The position numbers and the translations under genes were made by a program. The notes under the pieces are model-generated. The model saw only the letters and a list, made by a program, of their open reading frames with translations. It was not told where the DNA came from and did no database searches. Below, in pieces: positions 51,118-63,864 of a stretch of DNA of 64,000 nucleotides. The number at the start of each line of letters is the position of its first letter. Position 1 is the stretch's first letter. Origin of the DNA: Eriocheir sinensis (taxonomy: Eukaryota > Arthropoda > Malacostraca > Decapoda > Varunidae); contig NC_066535.1 of assembly GCF_024679095.1 (NCBI RefSeq), positions 5,369,774 through 5,433,773 of the forward strand. Reading direction: 5' to 3'.

Positions 51118-54100
51118 TTACACTTCAAAATCACCAATGATGTGCTTGAGTGCAAAGTCATAGAGTTGTGAATTTGCCACCTTTAGCTGCTCCACAGTGT
51201 TATGTAGCATATCATTGCTGGCTTCAGAGTCTCCTCCTGATGCAAAGACTTGAGGGCTGCAAGAAAAAAATTTTTTTTAAAGCCTAAGCTATTTTTTTTT
51301 TTCATTTCTTTCTAATCCAGTTCCCACACACTCCATAACTATATCCATCAACTGGGTTGTTTTCACCTGCTTTTACCTACAAATTTAATGCAATATCTTT
51401 TTACTACATGTCCTCTACATCCGTGCAACTTTCTATACTACCTCTGCATACTTCTCTCTATTCCCTTTCCATATGACTTCAATTATTCCATATTTTCCAC
51501 AGAATCACATTTCTAACACTCTTGACTTTATGCAACCCATATACACGTATACATGTATACTCCATATGTTTATGTCCAATGCTGTAACCCTGGATCTGTA
51601 TTATTTGTGTTAAAAAAAAATCAGTTCTGTTGCTGGGTCAGGACTAAGCCTAGTTCAGGGGTTCCCATAGCTATATCCGCCTCAATCATTTCTTTTTTAA
51701 TCTGTTTTTTCATAGCACCAGCAACTTTCCTCCATCTCACCTCAATAAAGCAAGCTGGGATCTCAAGGGTTAGCTACTCTAATACTACTGTAACTCTAAA
51801 GTGACTGAGTGATTAGTGTGCCGGCGCCACATTCAGGAAGACATGAGTTCAAGTTCTGCCCGCTGCCACAGCTGAGATTTTTCAGTCACCACTGAGTGGC
51901 CTAAGACTACCCACATGCTGTCTTTAGCTAAAGACCACCTATCAACCCAGACTCAAGATTCTCTCTCTAAAGAGAGGCTCAAAGATGAGCTCCGGGGTGG
52001 TAGCATGAGCCAAGCAAGATGGCGCCACTACAAACACTCACCTGTGCCATAACAGGCTGGGGTCAACCATCAGGCCCCACCAAGAAAGCCAAAATGAAAA
52101 AATAAATAAATAAAGTTTTACCATTACTGCCAGTGTTGCAATTTAAGTACATAGATGTATAAAATGCAGGTAAAAAAGTACAGCAAGCTGGGATCTCGAG
52201 GGTTAGCTACTCTAATACTACTGTAATTCTGACATAACCATTAGCAGTGATATAAATACCACCCCAACACCTACCCTTCCATCCCCCAACAAACAAAAAA
52301 ATATAGTAATGGTCCATGAGCCTGCAGACACTGCCACCCAAGTTATACAGCAATTTTTCCATTATTAAAGTACAGTACATTGTTGGCACTTTGACACACT
52401 TATTACACAATAGCTATGGATATATTATTAGATAATTAAAAATATAATGAAAATATTTACACAGTTGGAATCTGAATTAAATGAATACACTAGATTGTTT
52501 CAGTGTGAATGGAAGTACAAAATTACCATCCTTACCTAGATTCTACTGGCTGGAAAATGTCAGCAAGTTGTGGGTGTGGAGCAGATCTTCCCTTTATTGG
52601 CACTGTCACTGGACAGCTGAGTGGGCTGGAGTGATCTTGGCTGAATGGAGCAATGACTTCCTTTGTTGTCAGTTCAGGTGCATTCAGTACCTGGTTTTAT
52701 TAGAAAAAAAAAAGAAAAAAAATAATTAACATTCAGAAAACACATGTCTCATGGTGGAAGATGAACACTTCTTCTATGTGATTCCACTTAGTCTGGTGGC
52801 TGTGTCTAAAATTACCTCTTTTTTCAAGAGGATAGTGTTGTCCTTCATTGCACAGTGATTTATCATTAATGTATATATCAGATGATCTTTGTTTTCATAA
52901 ACAAAATACACTAAAGAAAGCATCCCCTTCAACTACTTTAGATCTTAACCTAATTTTAGCAGTTCCATGCTTGGAAGTACTATGCCTCCATCTCCTGTCC
53001 CTATAACAAACAGGAAAAAAATCTCCTAATGAGAGCAAATTTGTTTTCAATTTGACCCTGACATTGGCTTATACAAGTCAGGGACACAGCAAGAGGTTGG
53101 CTTGTGTGTTCACTGTATGCCAACCTGAGTTGAATAATACATAGAACATTATGTCCACTGCACTTGTCATCTCATTTTATAATCCTAAATGCCTATCTGC
53201 CAACTACATGTTAATCACTCAGCCATTATCTTCTTGCTTTCTCCATCTTCTCTCTTCCCAAGACTGTCTTATATACACTTTTACTTTTGCAATCACGGAA
53301 ATTTTTTGAAATCCAAGTGACTGCATATACTTATCTAGTGCATGCTTTACTTCCTTCTCTTTTTTACTATTCTTCCACTCCAAAAGTGAATTCATGCACT
53401 CCTTCCTGGCATACTGCATCTTTCAGACATTTTCCATACCCTGGAAGCTCTCAGATGACTCTCAAACTAATTATCTTCATACCATTTATGTTTTCATAAT
53501 TGCCAGCATATTCTTCATCTAATGAAAATAACAACTGGGAAATCATTGCAATTAATAAAGGTTTGTAAACTGACCTCTCTACTGATCTGCTTTATGGCCA
53601 GGTTGGTGATGGGTCCACGGCCAGTGTGGACTGTTCTCTTGTGTGCCAGGTGAGGCAGTCTGGTGGTGGTGGCATCAGGGGTGTCCAGTGTGCTGCTGGT
53701 CACCACCCACACCTTCACCTCCCCATCGTCTCCGCCAGTGATCAGATGATTGCCCGAGGGTGTCACAGCGAGGTGCCGCACACTCTTCTCATGACACAAA
53801 ACTCCTTTTCGGCTTACCTAGAATATGAAGGTTGTGTTTTTAATGCTTTCTAAAATTCATTCACAAATACTAGTATGTAAAATAGGCCAGCAAATAAATG
53901 AAAAGACAAAAGTGAGTGTTAATAATCCTTTTGTCTGGTCCTCAGAACTTCCAACATGGGTGGCTACAAGTGTCTTTTTTTTTGCCTGTGCTGTGGTTGC
54001 ATGTTCTTTCTACTCCCCCCTCTAAAATATTTTAAGCTTATTTTCTCACTAATGACTTCTACCTTTCTCTTTTAAATGCCTCATTTGTTATCACTTCAAA

Positions 54101-57100
54101 TCATGATACTGTCAGTTGATAATATATCTGAACTCTACATTAGAACTGTTTAAAACTCATTTCATGTTAATCTTCTACTGGAAACTAATTATGAAGCTAA
54201 AACAAGCTTTGTTTTTATTCTTAAGTTGTTGCTTCTGCCCTTGATACAGTAGATCAGGTCCTACATCACTGACTCCTAACATCTGGCTGATAACTGCTAT
54301 CACCCCTTCCCTGTTCCTTCTTTCACTCCTAATCCACATTACATATAAGTGCAGCTGTCCTGGGCTACAGCCAGCCTGAGTTACTTGAGGGAACTGCAGT
54401 CAGGTTCTGGCCATTTGTCCCATTTGCACTTCACTAAGAAACCCTCCACAGTGGGTGAAGCTAAGCCCTGGATGACCATATAAATATTTGCCTGTCACTC
54501 AAATGATCTTCCATCCTCACCACCTTAACCTTATGAAAGTAGCTTCCCTATTTAGTCCACCTTGACTCATGATTGACCTTACTTACTCTGCACCAGCTAC
54601 AAGTACACTCACACTTTTTTTTTTTTTCAGCACAGGAAACAACTCAAGGGCAACAAAAAAAAGTGTAGAAAAAAAAAACCAATAAATGTTGCTCCAAAAA
54701 AGTAAAAAGGTCTGCAAGGTTCTGCAGCCTCCAGTCTGGAGTCTTGTAATTCTTGTTGTGAGGGTCTTCCGTTGAAAGAAGTTGAATTAATGCAGAGTAG
54801 AGTCATCAGTGTATGAGTGAAAAGGACAGTTTGTTATTGAAAGAAGATCATTGATGAATAACATTAAGAGAATGAGTGATAGGACAGAGCCATGTGGAAC
54901 ACCACTCTTGATAGGTTTAGGAGAAGAACAGTGACCGTCTACTAGAGCAGAGATAGAACGTCTGGAAAGGAAACTGGAGATAAAGGAGCAGAGAGAAGGA
55001 TAGAATGCATAGGAGGGTAGTTTAGAAAGCAAAGCATTGTGCCAGACTCTATCGAAAGCTTTTGATATATCTAGAGCAACTGAGAAAGTTTCACTGAAAT
55101 GGCTAAGAGGATGACCAGGAGTCAGTTAAGAAACCAAGAAGATCGCCAGTAGAACGCCCCTTGCGGAACCCATACTGGTGATCAGATAGAAGATCAGAAG
55201 AGGATAGGTGCTTTTGAACTATTTGGTCAAAGAATCAGTCAGGTGATAGGTGAAGCTATGCAAAAATGCCGCTATATTGGGCAAGAAAGTCCACCAGTTA
55301 CTCGTCCGTAGATTTGCCGCGCTGGGCTGATATGATTTTCCATCAAATTTAGTGAAGAACCCACTCAATTGACAATCCTGTGTTGTGAGAATTAGTGTTG
55401 GAACACTCTCATATGCGGGAGATTTGAGTGTGGGTGGAGCTCATAGCGAGCGTTTAGCACCACCAGCAAATACACCTAACGCTTGCTGCGAGCGTTTAGC
55501 AATGAAAGGGTTAAGGATCTTAATAATAGGCATAAAGGAGTCAGAGGGGGGATGAGTAGGAGGAATATGCCCAGAATCATCCAGAGTGGAGTTTTTACAG
55601 AAAGTTTGAGAGAAGAGTTCTGGCTTTGAGATAGATGAGACAGCGGTGCTCCTGTCAGGGTTAAGGAGAGGAAGAAAAGATGAAAAAGTGAAAATGGAGA
55701 TGTTCTAGGCTAGGTGCCAGAAGTCTTGGGAAGAATTAGAAAAAGCAAAGTTGCGGCATTTTCTACTAATGAAAGAGTTTTTGTTAAGTCGGAGAATAGA
55801 TTTGGTACAATTCTGGGTGGAAATATAAAGATCATGATTAGCAGGAGTGCGAAGGCTCTGGTACCTTTCGTAAGCTGCCTCTCTATCTTTGACAGCACAA
55901 GAGCAAGCGTGATTGAACCAAGTTTTTTTTAGCATGAGGTGTAGAAAAAGTATGTGGAAAATATGCCTCCATTCCAGAGACAATCACCTGTGTGATGCAC
56001 TGGGCACACAGAGAGGGGTTTCTCTCCTGGAAGCAGTAATCATTCCACGGGAAATTGGAGAAGTACATCTTCAAATCATCCCACTGAGCATAAGCAAAAT
56101 GCCAGAAGCATCGCCTCTTCGGTGGGTCCTGTACAGGAGTGATAGGATAGAATGCCAAAATAAGATTGTGATTGGAGGAGCCCAACAGAGAGAACAGTTT
56201 GATAGAGTAAGCAGAAGGGTTTGAGGCTAGGAAGCAGGTTATTTAGTGAAATCCCCACCCACCACAGACCCACAATTTTTTGCATAAAACACCTGCCGTG
56301 CCCGGCAGGCCCCTGCTGGACCCACACCTGTTGCACAGCCCGTGCAGACCTCTATAATGCATTGCACCCTGTTGCCCATACACCAACTTTTGTGCTCTTT
56401 CCCTAACTCACCTCAACATCGCCATGGGGAGGAGGTGGAAGTAAGTCCACCACCTTCACGGTGCCATCAGCATGACCAAGGAAGAGTTGAGACCCAAGAC
56501 TATTACTAGCTATGCTGGTCACTGCATCAGCAGTCACTAGACAGTACAAAGGGCGACCAGTCACTAAGTCAAACACACGAGCAGTGTGGTCCAGTGAAGA
56601 AGACACCAGGAAGCCTCGCATTCCTGGAGATGTAATAGCCAAGCCTGTGACCTGCAAAGATATAAAAGTTTTTATTTCTCTCACTGGTACAATGCTTAAC
56701 AACTGCACGATTGACCCTTTTAGAGTAGGCATCAATGCATGAAGGGAATAACGGCCGTACCATTAGGCAGTCTCTAAACCTTCCTCTTCTTCTTCCCTTA
56801 AACAGTTTCCCCTTTCTGCCAGATACTATAAGGTGATCTCGGCCCCTTCCTCCACTAGAGCTTCTTCCGAGTTAGGTTGGTAGCCTCTGTAAACATCTCT
56901 ACACGGGAATATTGATTATTGAAGCATTTTACATATATATTTTTCAATGTATAATCACAAATAAAATGGTTGATTGAAAGGCAAATATAGGTATAATTGG
57001 GAGCATAGCGTGAGTGACAGGGTTGGCATCCCTGCGCGGCCCGTGTTTCCACAAGGCCTATGAGAGGGGAGGCCTAGGGGATGGGCAGTGACGTCAGCAC

Positions 57101-60100
57101 CCTTTGGTTTCCACCTCTCTCCACGCACACAGCCAGGAGTCCACATGTGCCTGGCACTATCACTCCTCTGCCCCTCGCTACCATCGCGTCAAGCAAGGAG
57201 CCAATAGAAAAGTGATCGAGCCTCGTCAGAGCTATAGGAAAAGACTACCTCCTTGAGTTGATCAAGTAGGCGCGTTGACACGGCAAGTGTTAAAAATCAT
57301 GATACAACCCTAACGTCTTTAGCAACATTTTAAATCATTTATTAAAAAAACTTTTGCAGATTCATATTAGATCAAATACATTTTACTATAATTCCTGGAT
57401 CATTTATTAATATATTAATGAAAGAAATGCAGAACTGACGCATAAAATATGCGAAAGGGCTGATGAAGATGTACCTATCTCGACCCCTTGCCACATTCCA
57501 ACAATTTCGCCCATCAACACCTTTCCTTCGCTTACGGAGAAGGACCCTCGAAGATTATAGTATGAGAAAATGGCCGAAGAGCTTCTACAGTCAAGGAGGC
57601 TGCCTTATGGTAAGGCCGTAAGATTCATGAGAACATGTCTGAAAAGATCTTATTCCATATCAGCTGCATTTTGGTGTACGGTATTTCAGCTCATGAGTCA
57701 ACAAAACTACTAAGAGACCATAACTGAGTAATTAAAGGGAAATCAATAAATCACAAAAGCAAAAGAGGAAAAGGACTTAACTATGCTGAATTAGGTCAAC
57801 TTATCACCTCAAAAGCACATTAATAAGATTGTAAGAGATCTAGAAACTGATATTGAGGAATGACATTTCACTACATGGACAAATGATGAAATGAATAGAC
57901 CCTGATCTGCCCCACATTGGAATGCCCAGCAGTGGTATGGTCTCCATATGAAAAGAAAGATATTAATATGATTGAAAGAATACATCATCATCTTCAGCCA
58001 TTATTAGTCTGATTTTAATGCAATCTCTCCTGCTCTGGCAAATGCTTTAATTTCATCTCTCCAACTGGTCCTCTGCCTGAACTTACCTCAACAAATTCTG
58101 GGTTGCAACTCTTACTTTTGCTGTCTCTGTTATTAGATCTAAGTATGATATGACTCGTCTCTGTCCATTTCTTACTGTAGTCATTAAACTATCTAGAACA
58201 TTTGCCTTTGTGATTAATAGTATTACACTCCCTGTTAACTTATTAGGTGCTGCTTTTGTCCCTCCTTTTTTCATTTCTACTTTTCTGTCACTGTCGTTTA
58301 GTTTTCATGCCCATGTCTGCCCATAGCAAGGATTTAGTTTGGGTCTCTCAATTTTTTAATTTTTCCTTTATATCCATTCATGGACAGCAAGAATGATAAT
58401 AATAATTATAATCCATGATGCTTTCTTCCTGTTTCTCCATGTTATAATTTTTTTTCCATTCCTCTTTGTGCACCATCGGAGTGTGTGTGTGTGTACATCA
58501 GAGCCAAATTAAATAATAATCAAAAGCATAAGAATAATTTGAAGAAGCTCAACAAACCTTATCTGAGTGCTGGCCAAGGACAAAGTGTGGTTGTGGCTGG
58601 GGGGCATGAACTTTGTGCAGTGCCTCGATGAAGCTGGACAGGCTCCAGAGGTACACAAACCCATCCTCTCCCGACGAAGCAAAGTAGTTGCCACAAGGTG
58701 AGAATACTAACTGGGTGACTGGCTGGTAGTGGCGACTGGCAATGCCAATCAAGCGGCCAGACAGCAGTTTATAAATATATATCTTTTCACCAATACCTGA
58801 AAAAGTGATCAATATTTATATAATAGCCTAAAAATAAAAGTATACAGTATCAATATTGTGCTACATACCTTATAATTTTAAATTAATTTCTCCTTTCTTT
58901 AAACGTGACAAGGTCAATTGGGTAAATGGAACTAATGCAAACACAAAAACTCTGGAGGCAGATAAGGTTCATCTCACCTATAATGCAATACTTTGGTCCT
59001 ACTGGGTTGACAGCCATAGCAGTCACTTTGCCAGGGACAACCAGCCGTATCTGCTGCACATCATGCTGGTGGATGAACCATGTCTGCAGGAATGGTTTGT
59101 CTCTCTGTGCTGTCAGCAAATAAGCTGCATGGCCTGAAACAAGTACATAGACACTGCTCACATGGAGAGTACCAGAAAAGGGCTACTACCATAAAACTAA
59201 TACAGTACTCTCAATATAACGGATTTCGGATGTAACAGACAAGGTCAGAGGGTCAGAAATACACAAGGACCGACCGAGAATAGTTTTTGAACCAACTGCA
59301 CCCGGTAATTACAATAGCATCTGCTACCCACCGTGCCCTCCTCTCTTTATCTGCTGTCCCATCCACTGGTTACTGTAGTCTTTTTCAGCCCACCTGATGA
59401 AATATTTCTTCCTTGTGGTTCCCATGCAAATGAAGAATGTATTTATGCCACAGGAAAGTTTTATGCATCAATCCAGGACATAAATGTAAGGGAAAATAGC
59501 CAAGTGTTTGTGAGTGTCGGTACTGACACAGATTAAGGGGGCCGAGGGGGGCAAAGTCCCCTCTCCCATTAGGTAGGTTGGGTTAGGTTAAGTTAGGTTT
59601 GGTTAGTTTAAATTTATTTGCCACTTCGTGTGGGGCAGTGAAAATATGCACCACAAGACGGGACAGGGCGGCAGCGGTGGTGGTCGTGGGGGACGCGGGC
59701 TGGTGTTGCAAGAAATACCTCCTCGCAGAAATAAGTCGCTATGCTGTCCACCACGCATGCACTGAGGGAATACACAGCAGGAAAAACATTAATATGCCTG
59801 GTTTTGTTCTAGTTTGTCCACTTGTGATCTTTGTGAGCAGTGACTGAAATATCGAAACAGTAAGCAAGTTGAACCTCTCTCAGCAAGCTATTTTGCAGTT
59901 ACAGCGGCGGGTGTGCAACAGACATTGAAAAGTCAATCATTTAATTATCTGACAGAAGCAGTTATCAGATTGTTTCATAACACTGAAAACTACCAAAATA
60001 ACCAGTTTCGTCTGCCAGTGCGAGATTGGCACACTTGTAAAATTTTACCCACACCCGTAACAATACGGCCTCCCCGCAGGACCTCACCCAGTACGCTACC

Positions 60101-61755
60101 AGTTCGGCCACCGCCTACCCCAACTATTACAATCACCACTGCTCCCTTTCCCTTTGTACAGTGGCACAACAATAGCCTTTCTCCAATCCTCTGGCACCTC
60201 ACCCTGCTCCCATGCTAGGTTACATATCCATAATATCCATTCCACAACTACACCTCCTCCATACTTCAACATTTCTGCTGTTATGCCATCAGCTCCAGGG
60301 GCCTTTCCTACTTTTAACTTCTTCATTGCTTCCTCTATCTCACCTCTCTCCACCCCCCCCTGTGGATCTGGCCGCCCTACATTAATCTTTCCTACACTAG
60401 TCACTTCTGCTCTCCCTCCCACACTCTCATTCATTACAGTTTCAAAGTGCTGCTTCCATACCTCCCTTATCTCCTCATTCCATCTCACAAACACCCCATC
60501 TTTCCTCTTCATGCTACAAATGTTATTCTTTTCTCCCCCCATTTCTCTTTAAACTTCTTTCCAGATAAGATTTTTGTTCTGGTATTTTGCTGAAATTTTC
60601 CTACAAAAATCCTCATCCACTCTCCCTTTACTTTCCCTAACCAATCTCTTTACCAACATCTTACTCTCCTTGTATTTTCTCTCCCATCTCCCTCTCACTT
60701 CCTCCATATTTCTCTTAACATTTTCTTGTAGTTCCTTCTTTTCTCCTCAACTGTCTCTTTTATCTTATCCGTCCACAATGCACTCCCTTTACTGCACTAT
60801 TTACCACACATATGAGTTTACATTGATATGTTTGGGGTATGCATGAATAAGGCTGAATGGCAGGTGAAAATAATAGAGAAAAAGGACATTTATGATCAGT
60901 GGGTGCATGCATACAAGTACAAACCACTGTAATCCTGCCATAACAGATTTGTTACTCAACAGTTTGGTATTCATTTCAACCATGTTCTTTGCAGTGCAGC
61001 CCTGTCCAACAGCAGGGATTGCCAAATAGTGAATTGTTGAATAAGAAATCTGTTACTGTTGGATGACCCCATGTACTGAGTGCCTGATGGACTGATGTAT
61101 CAGTCAAACCTTTTCCTCCTGATGATTGATTAATTCATCATTCAGACGAGAGTACACTGGCATTTCTTCTGGGTTAACTTATTTTGCCAGGGGCTGAATT
61201 TGTTTGAGTGATTATTTATGTAAGTGTGGTTGATGAGGCAATGTATAGTGTTGAATGTTTAAGTAAATGACTTGGCCAATAAGATACAAAATCAACAGGA
61301 TTAGCTATTAAAGGCTTTTGTGCAGAACCTTACCTACTGAACATAAGGATGAAGAAGCAGCTGGTAGTCCTCTATAGCTCTTGAGTTGGGTCCCTGTGGC
61401 ACTATCATATACCTGGAAAGAGAAGTAAAATTTTCAATAATATATAATGTAATGTTTTTGCCAAACTCACCATGTTAATATGCAAGGTTTCATTTATTAA
61501 CTGTATGAAGAAATAATTCAATATGAACTTAATTGATTCCTAACATTCTATCTATCTATATCTACAATATTCTGTTCCCTCATGGCTACCTGCCCCTTTG
61601 AACTTTGCAATTATATATCTTGACTCCTGCAACCTCAGGAATGATACGAAAACAAACCAACAAATAATCAGTACCTATGTTGCATATCTCACCTGAAGAC
61701 ACTCCGTTCCAGAATTAAGAGATGAAACAATTATTGCATCCACTACAGGCTCCAT
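51118..61755 (-). CDS. WDR18: WD repeat-containing protein 18 (Ipi3 homologue), 8 exons, complete
   Basis: Exons on the minus strand are 61755-61693, 61412-61334, 59133-58978, 58796-58558, 56651-56412, 53817-53575, 52690-52536 and 51256-51118 (stop TAA). All introns are GT-AG and phase-consistent; 1314 nt give 437 residues, close to the roughly 430 of animal WDR18. Visible WD-type strands include GEDGFVYLW (142-150), DHTARVFDL (200-208), [11 protein letters not shown] (239-249) and DDGEVKVW (289-296). The N-terminus (YRG near residue 35, then [15 protein letters not shown]) and the C-terminal helix ending [10 protein letters not shown] follow the WDR18 pattern. In the known family, WDR18/Ipi3 joins PELP1/Rix1 and TEX10/Ipi1 in the nucleolar complex that processes and exports pre-60S ribosomes. 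An acceptor-like CAG just upstream of the ATG, with no stop between, suggests a 5' non-coding exon farther up. Intron 5 contains a split LINE and intron 2 a different LINE fragment. Identity rests on recalled family sequence, not a search. Confidence 0.93.
51750..51797 (+). repeat. Left 48-bp direct repeat flanking the SINE
   Basis: Starts GCAAGCTGGGATCTCAAGGG. It matches 52183-52230 with two substitutions over 48 bp. Confidence 0.9.
51798..52182 (+). mobile_element. tRNA-derived SINE flanked by 48-bp direct repeats
   Basis: An A-box-like TGACTGAGTGATTAGTGTGC lies at 51802-51821 and a B-box-like AGTTCAAGTTC at 51846-51856. A body of about 230 bp and an A-rich AATAAATAAATAAA tail (about 52091-52115) follow. 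The body segment AAAGATGAGCTCCGGGGTGG (51972-51991) recurs at 2520. The element lies in WDR18 intron 7 downstream of the last coding junction, and is older than the LINE by its imperfect boxes. Confidence 0.75.
52183..52230 (+). repeat. Right 48-bp direct repeat flanking the SINE
   Basis: Starts GCAAGCTGGGATCTCGAGGG. It is the partner of 51750-51797 and much longer than a usual LINE-type target-site duplication. Confidence 0.9.
54627..56225 (-). mobile_element. LINE copy 2, same family, decayed and split
   Basis: This copy lies in WDR18 intron 5, same orientation as the gene. From the 3' end it contains: a 3' UTR (54627-54700) like that of copy 1; then, after loss of about 740 bp matching 40464-41205, RT sequence from 54720 to about 55235 with changed residues and frameshifts (SYTDDSTLH replaces SYADDSTLH); then about 265 bp of unrelated DNA (55240-55505); then the part upstream of RT (55505-56225), with [20 protein letters not shown] and the phrase [12 protein letters not shown] read from the end of an endonuclease domain. 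It is non-functional. Confidence 0.82.
55240..55505. mobile_element. Unidentified insertion splitting LINE copy 2
   Basis: LINE homology stops near 55240 and resumes near 55505. The intervening 265 bp match neither flank. GCGAGCGTTTAGCA occurs twice (about 55447 and 55490), and the insert ends in AATGAAAGGGTTAA, resembling the CCCTTTCC palindrome at 50157. It was probably inserted after the LINE. Confidence 0.5.
59520..59950 (+). repeat. Hairpin/TTAGG repeat family B, copy 1
   Basis: The hairpin GGGGGGCAAAGTCCCC (about 59536-59551) is followed by TTAGG-type blocks (59571-59610), a GC-rich body and ATTGAAAAGTCAATCATTTA at about 59926. It lies in WDR18 intron 2. Confidence 0.65.
60046..60113 (-). 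mobile_element. Possible tRNA-like SINE head beside the LINE fragment
   Basis: On the minus strand, immediately after LINE homology ends, GGTGGCCGAACTGGTAGCG resembles an RNA polymerase III A box. No convincing B box follows, so this is weak. Confidence 0.3.
60096..60790 (-). mobile_element. LINE fragment of a second family (N-terminal RT part)
   Basis: Located in WDR18 intron 2. On the minus strand an open stretch (60542-60096) reads [20 protein letters not shown], then [20 protein letters not shown], the start of a LINE reverse transcriptase. It breaks off where the NYR motif should follow. Upstream, 60543-60790 continues the ORF with a frameshift and an in-frame stop ([20 protein letters not shown] is legible). 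The catalytic DD region is absent. The family differs from copies 1 and 2. Confidence 0.8.
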
Positions 61756-61799
61756 TGTGTGATTTCTGGAATAAAGAGTTTAGCATGTATATTAAGGGA

Positions 61800-62660
61800 A
61801 CGAATAAATATATAACATTACTAAAAGGAAAAATTAGGCATAAGAAAAGTCCAATAAGAACTTGCCTCTAACATCTGCGAAGGTACGGTAATCTTTTTGA
61901 TCTGATTTGCCTTAGTAATTGCATTATTCTCTTCTGATTGATTTTAATTTGCTTTTATCACTGACAACTATTTGTTTCAAATGACTCATTTCTGTGATTT
62001 GAACAACTAATAAAATGGTGATTGATTACTATTTTAGTAGCAATAAGTTACTACTACCTAAATGGCAATGGGTTGCTATCCTTAGAAATGTTTGGGTAAA
62101 TATTTATAACTTCACCCCTCTCTCTAAACTGTTCAAAATCTAGTGAGTTTGAGTTTATTAAAACAGTCTGGTAACTATTCCCTAAAGAAATCACTAGTTT
62201 CTCGTCCCGTTCAAAAAACTAAGTGACAACTGTGAAAAAAAAAGCAAATTCATAGCAAATGCATCATAAACACCAGAAATAAAAGTTTAATCCTTGTAAT
62301 ATGAAGAAATGAGGAATATAAGCACTTAAGTCCTCACAAGACCATAAGGAAGCCAGACTCTGCTACCATGGAGTAGAACTGCTGCCTCCACTGCCAGGAT
62401 ACCACAAGAATTTAGTGAAAAAGATTAACTTAACAAATCTAACTATACGTAACATCACCTAATGAGGGAGGGCTGTGCCTCCCCTTAAGCCTCCTTACTT
62501 TAACCTAATAAGACATAACATCATCTAATAAGAGAGGCATCTTGGGCCCCCATTTAATCATTACAATAGAAGATGGGGGTAATAATGAAGAGAGGGTAGC
62601 CACCTCTTGTGAAGTTAATATGTACTTACAATATGCATTCTTTTTTAGTCCCTGAATACA
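61800..62660. other. 5' flank of WDR18
   Basis: AT-rich DNA upstream of the WDR18 start. An acceptor-like CAG at about 61770 suggests a leader exon here or beyond; I could not place it. Confidence 0.35.
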
Positions 62661-62669
62661 GTGCAGTAA

Positions 62670-62930
62670 CAGATGACTTCCGAAAATAGAAGAGGGGTTG
62701 TGGGGGGCGAAGCCCCCTCATAAGATATGTTATGTTAGGTTAGTTAAATTTTATTCAAAATGCGGAGAGGGCTGGCAGAAATACGCATGTGACGGGAAAA
62801 GGCAGAGGCTGGGGTTTGTCCACTGTATATATAAGCTGGTGGTAACAGGTGGGAGCGGGGTGGCAGCGGGTACTCCTCAGGCATTGAATTGAAAAGTCAA
62901 TCATTTAGTGACTTCCGGAATAAAATACTA
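62670..62930 (+). repeat. Hairpin/TTAGG repeat family B, copy 2
   Basis: The hairpin GGGGGGCGAAGCCCCC (62702-62717) is followed by TTATGTTAGGTTAG, a GC-rich body and ATTGAAAAGTCAATCATTTA (about 62889). TGACTTCCG-type 9-mers lie outside both ends (62674 and 62909). Confidence 0.65.
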
Positions 62931-63005
62931 TCAACATAATAATGCAATGAATTGAAAAGTCAATCATTTAGTGACTTCCAGAATAAAATACTATCAACAT
63001 AATAA
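62882..63005. repeat. 63-bp tandem duplication
   Basis: Two copies starting at 62886 and 62949, differing at few positions. Each holds GAAAAGTCAATCATTTAGTG and the following AT-rich stretch. Confidence 0.9.
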
Positions 63006-63129
63006 AAAGCATCATATTTTGTCCAGAAATAAGAAGTCATTATCTAAAAATTAGTAGGCTACCCTCTCTTCAATAATCCCTGAAGATGGTGTAGTGCAGC
63101 GACGGCCTGATGAACAAGCCTCCCTTAAC

Positions 63130-63310
63130 CCACTTAGCCAGTGGGGTACCTCTTTGGCCGACTCAGTAAGGAGTGGCTCTCCCGTCAAGCTGGTCGCGGG
63201 TTCAATCCCAGGCAGCCGGGGAATACCCTCTCCTTGTTGTGATTAATTTCTAGTGTGTTTCGATACACGCAGAGGACGTGTGGGACCGAGAGAGTAATAG
63301 AAAAAAGAGA
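63130..63310 (+). mobile_element. tRNA-derived SINE
   Basis: A-box-like TTGGCCGACTCAGTAAGG lies at about 63153-63170 and a clean B box GGTTCAATCCC at 63199-63209, spaced as in a tRNA. A non-tRNA body and an A-rich end (AATAGAAAAAAGAGAATAGA, about 63296) follow. No mature tRNA fold is apparent, so this is a SINE and not a tRNA gene. Confidence 0.7.
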
Positions 63311-63864
63311 ATAGAAAATCTCGTCATTAAAATGGTTATAAAGAAGAGTGAATAGTATGACAAAATGTCAAAAAAAGGGTATTATTTCAGAACTACACAG
63401 GTCTCACTGTGAGGGACTTACAAGTACACCTCTGAGCTATATGAAGTATTTTGTGTAGACATATCGTACTGCCATATTGCTTCCTGTTACAAATCCCTCG
63501 TTCTTGAGATACGTAATATGGTTTGGGGGGATATATTAGGGGATTTAAGTCTTTTTATCTCATTTTGGCAGTGGAACACAGATCAGGTTAGGTTAGATTT
63601 AAATGTTTATGGTAAATATTACTGTAAGAGTATGATTCACACTGCTGGTGGTCAGCGGCTAGGTGGGTGTATTTCTGTAATTTTGCCCAAAACATTATCA
63701 AACTTCACAATGCTACGGGTGTAGAACTAGATAAAAAATGATGCTAGGCTACACTCCTTCAATTAAGGCGAGACTGTAATGGATATATAGAATGCAAAAT
63801 GGCAGGGAACTGGTTATGTGGTGACCGCCTCCCTGTCCTCCTGTGGGCAGACTGTGGTGCCCCG

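Noticed and set aside
53219..53419. 66-codon frame rich in Lys and Glu in WDR18 intron 6
   Set aside because: It lies inside a defined intron with no splice support; low complexity.
63155..63230. Possible tRNA gene
   Set aside because: A and B boxes are present, but no full cloverleaf or acceptor stem pairing is evident. The boxes belong to a SINE; the same applies at 42128-42192 and 51802-51856.
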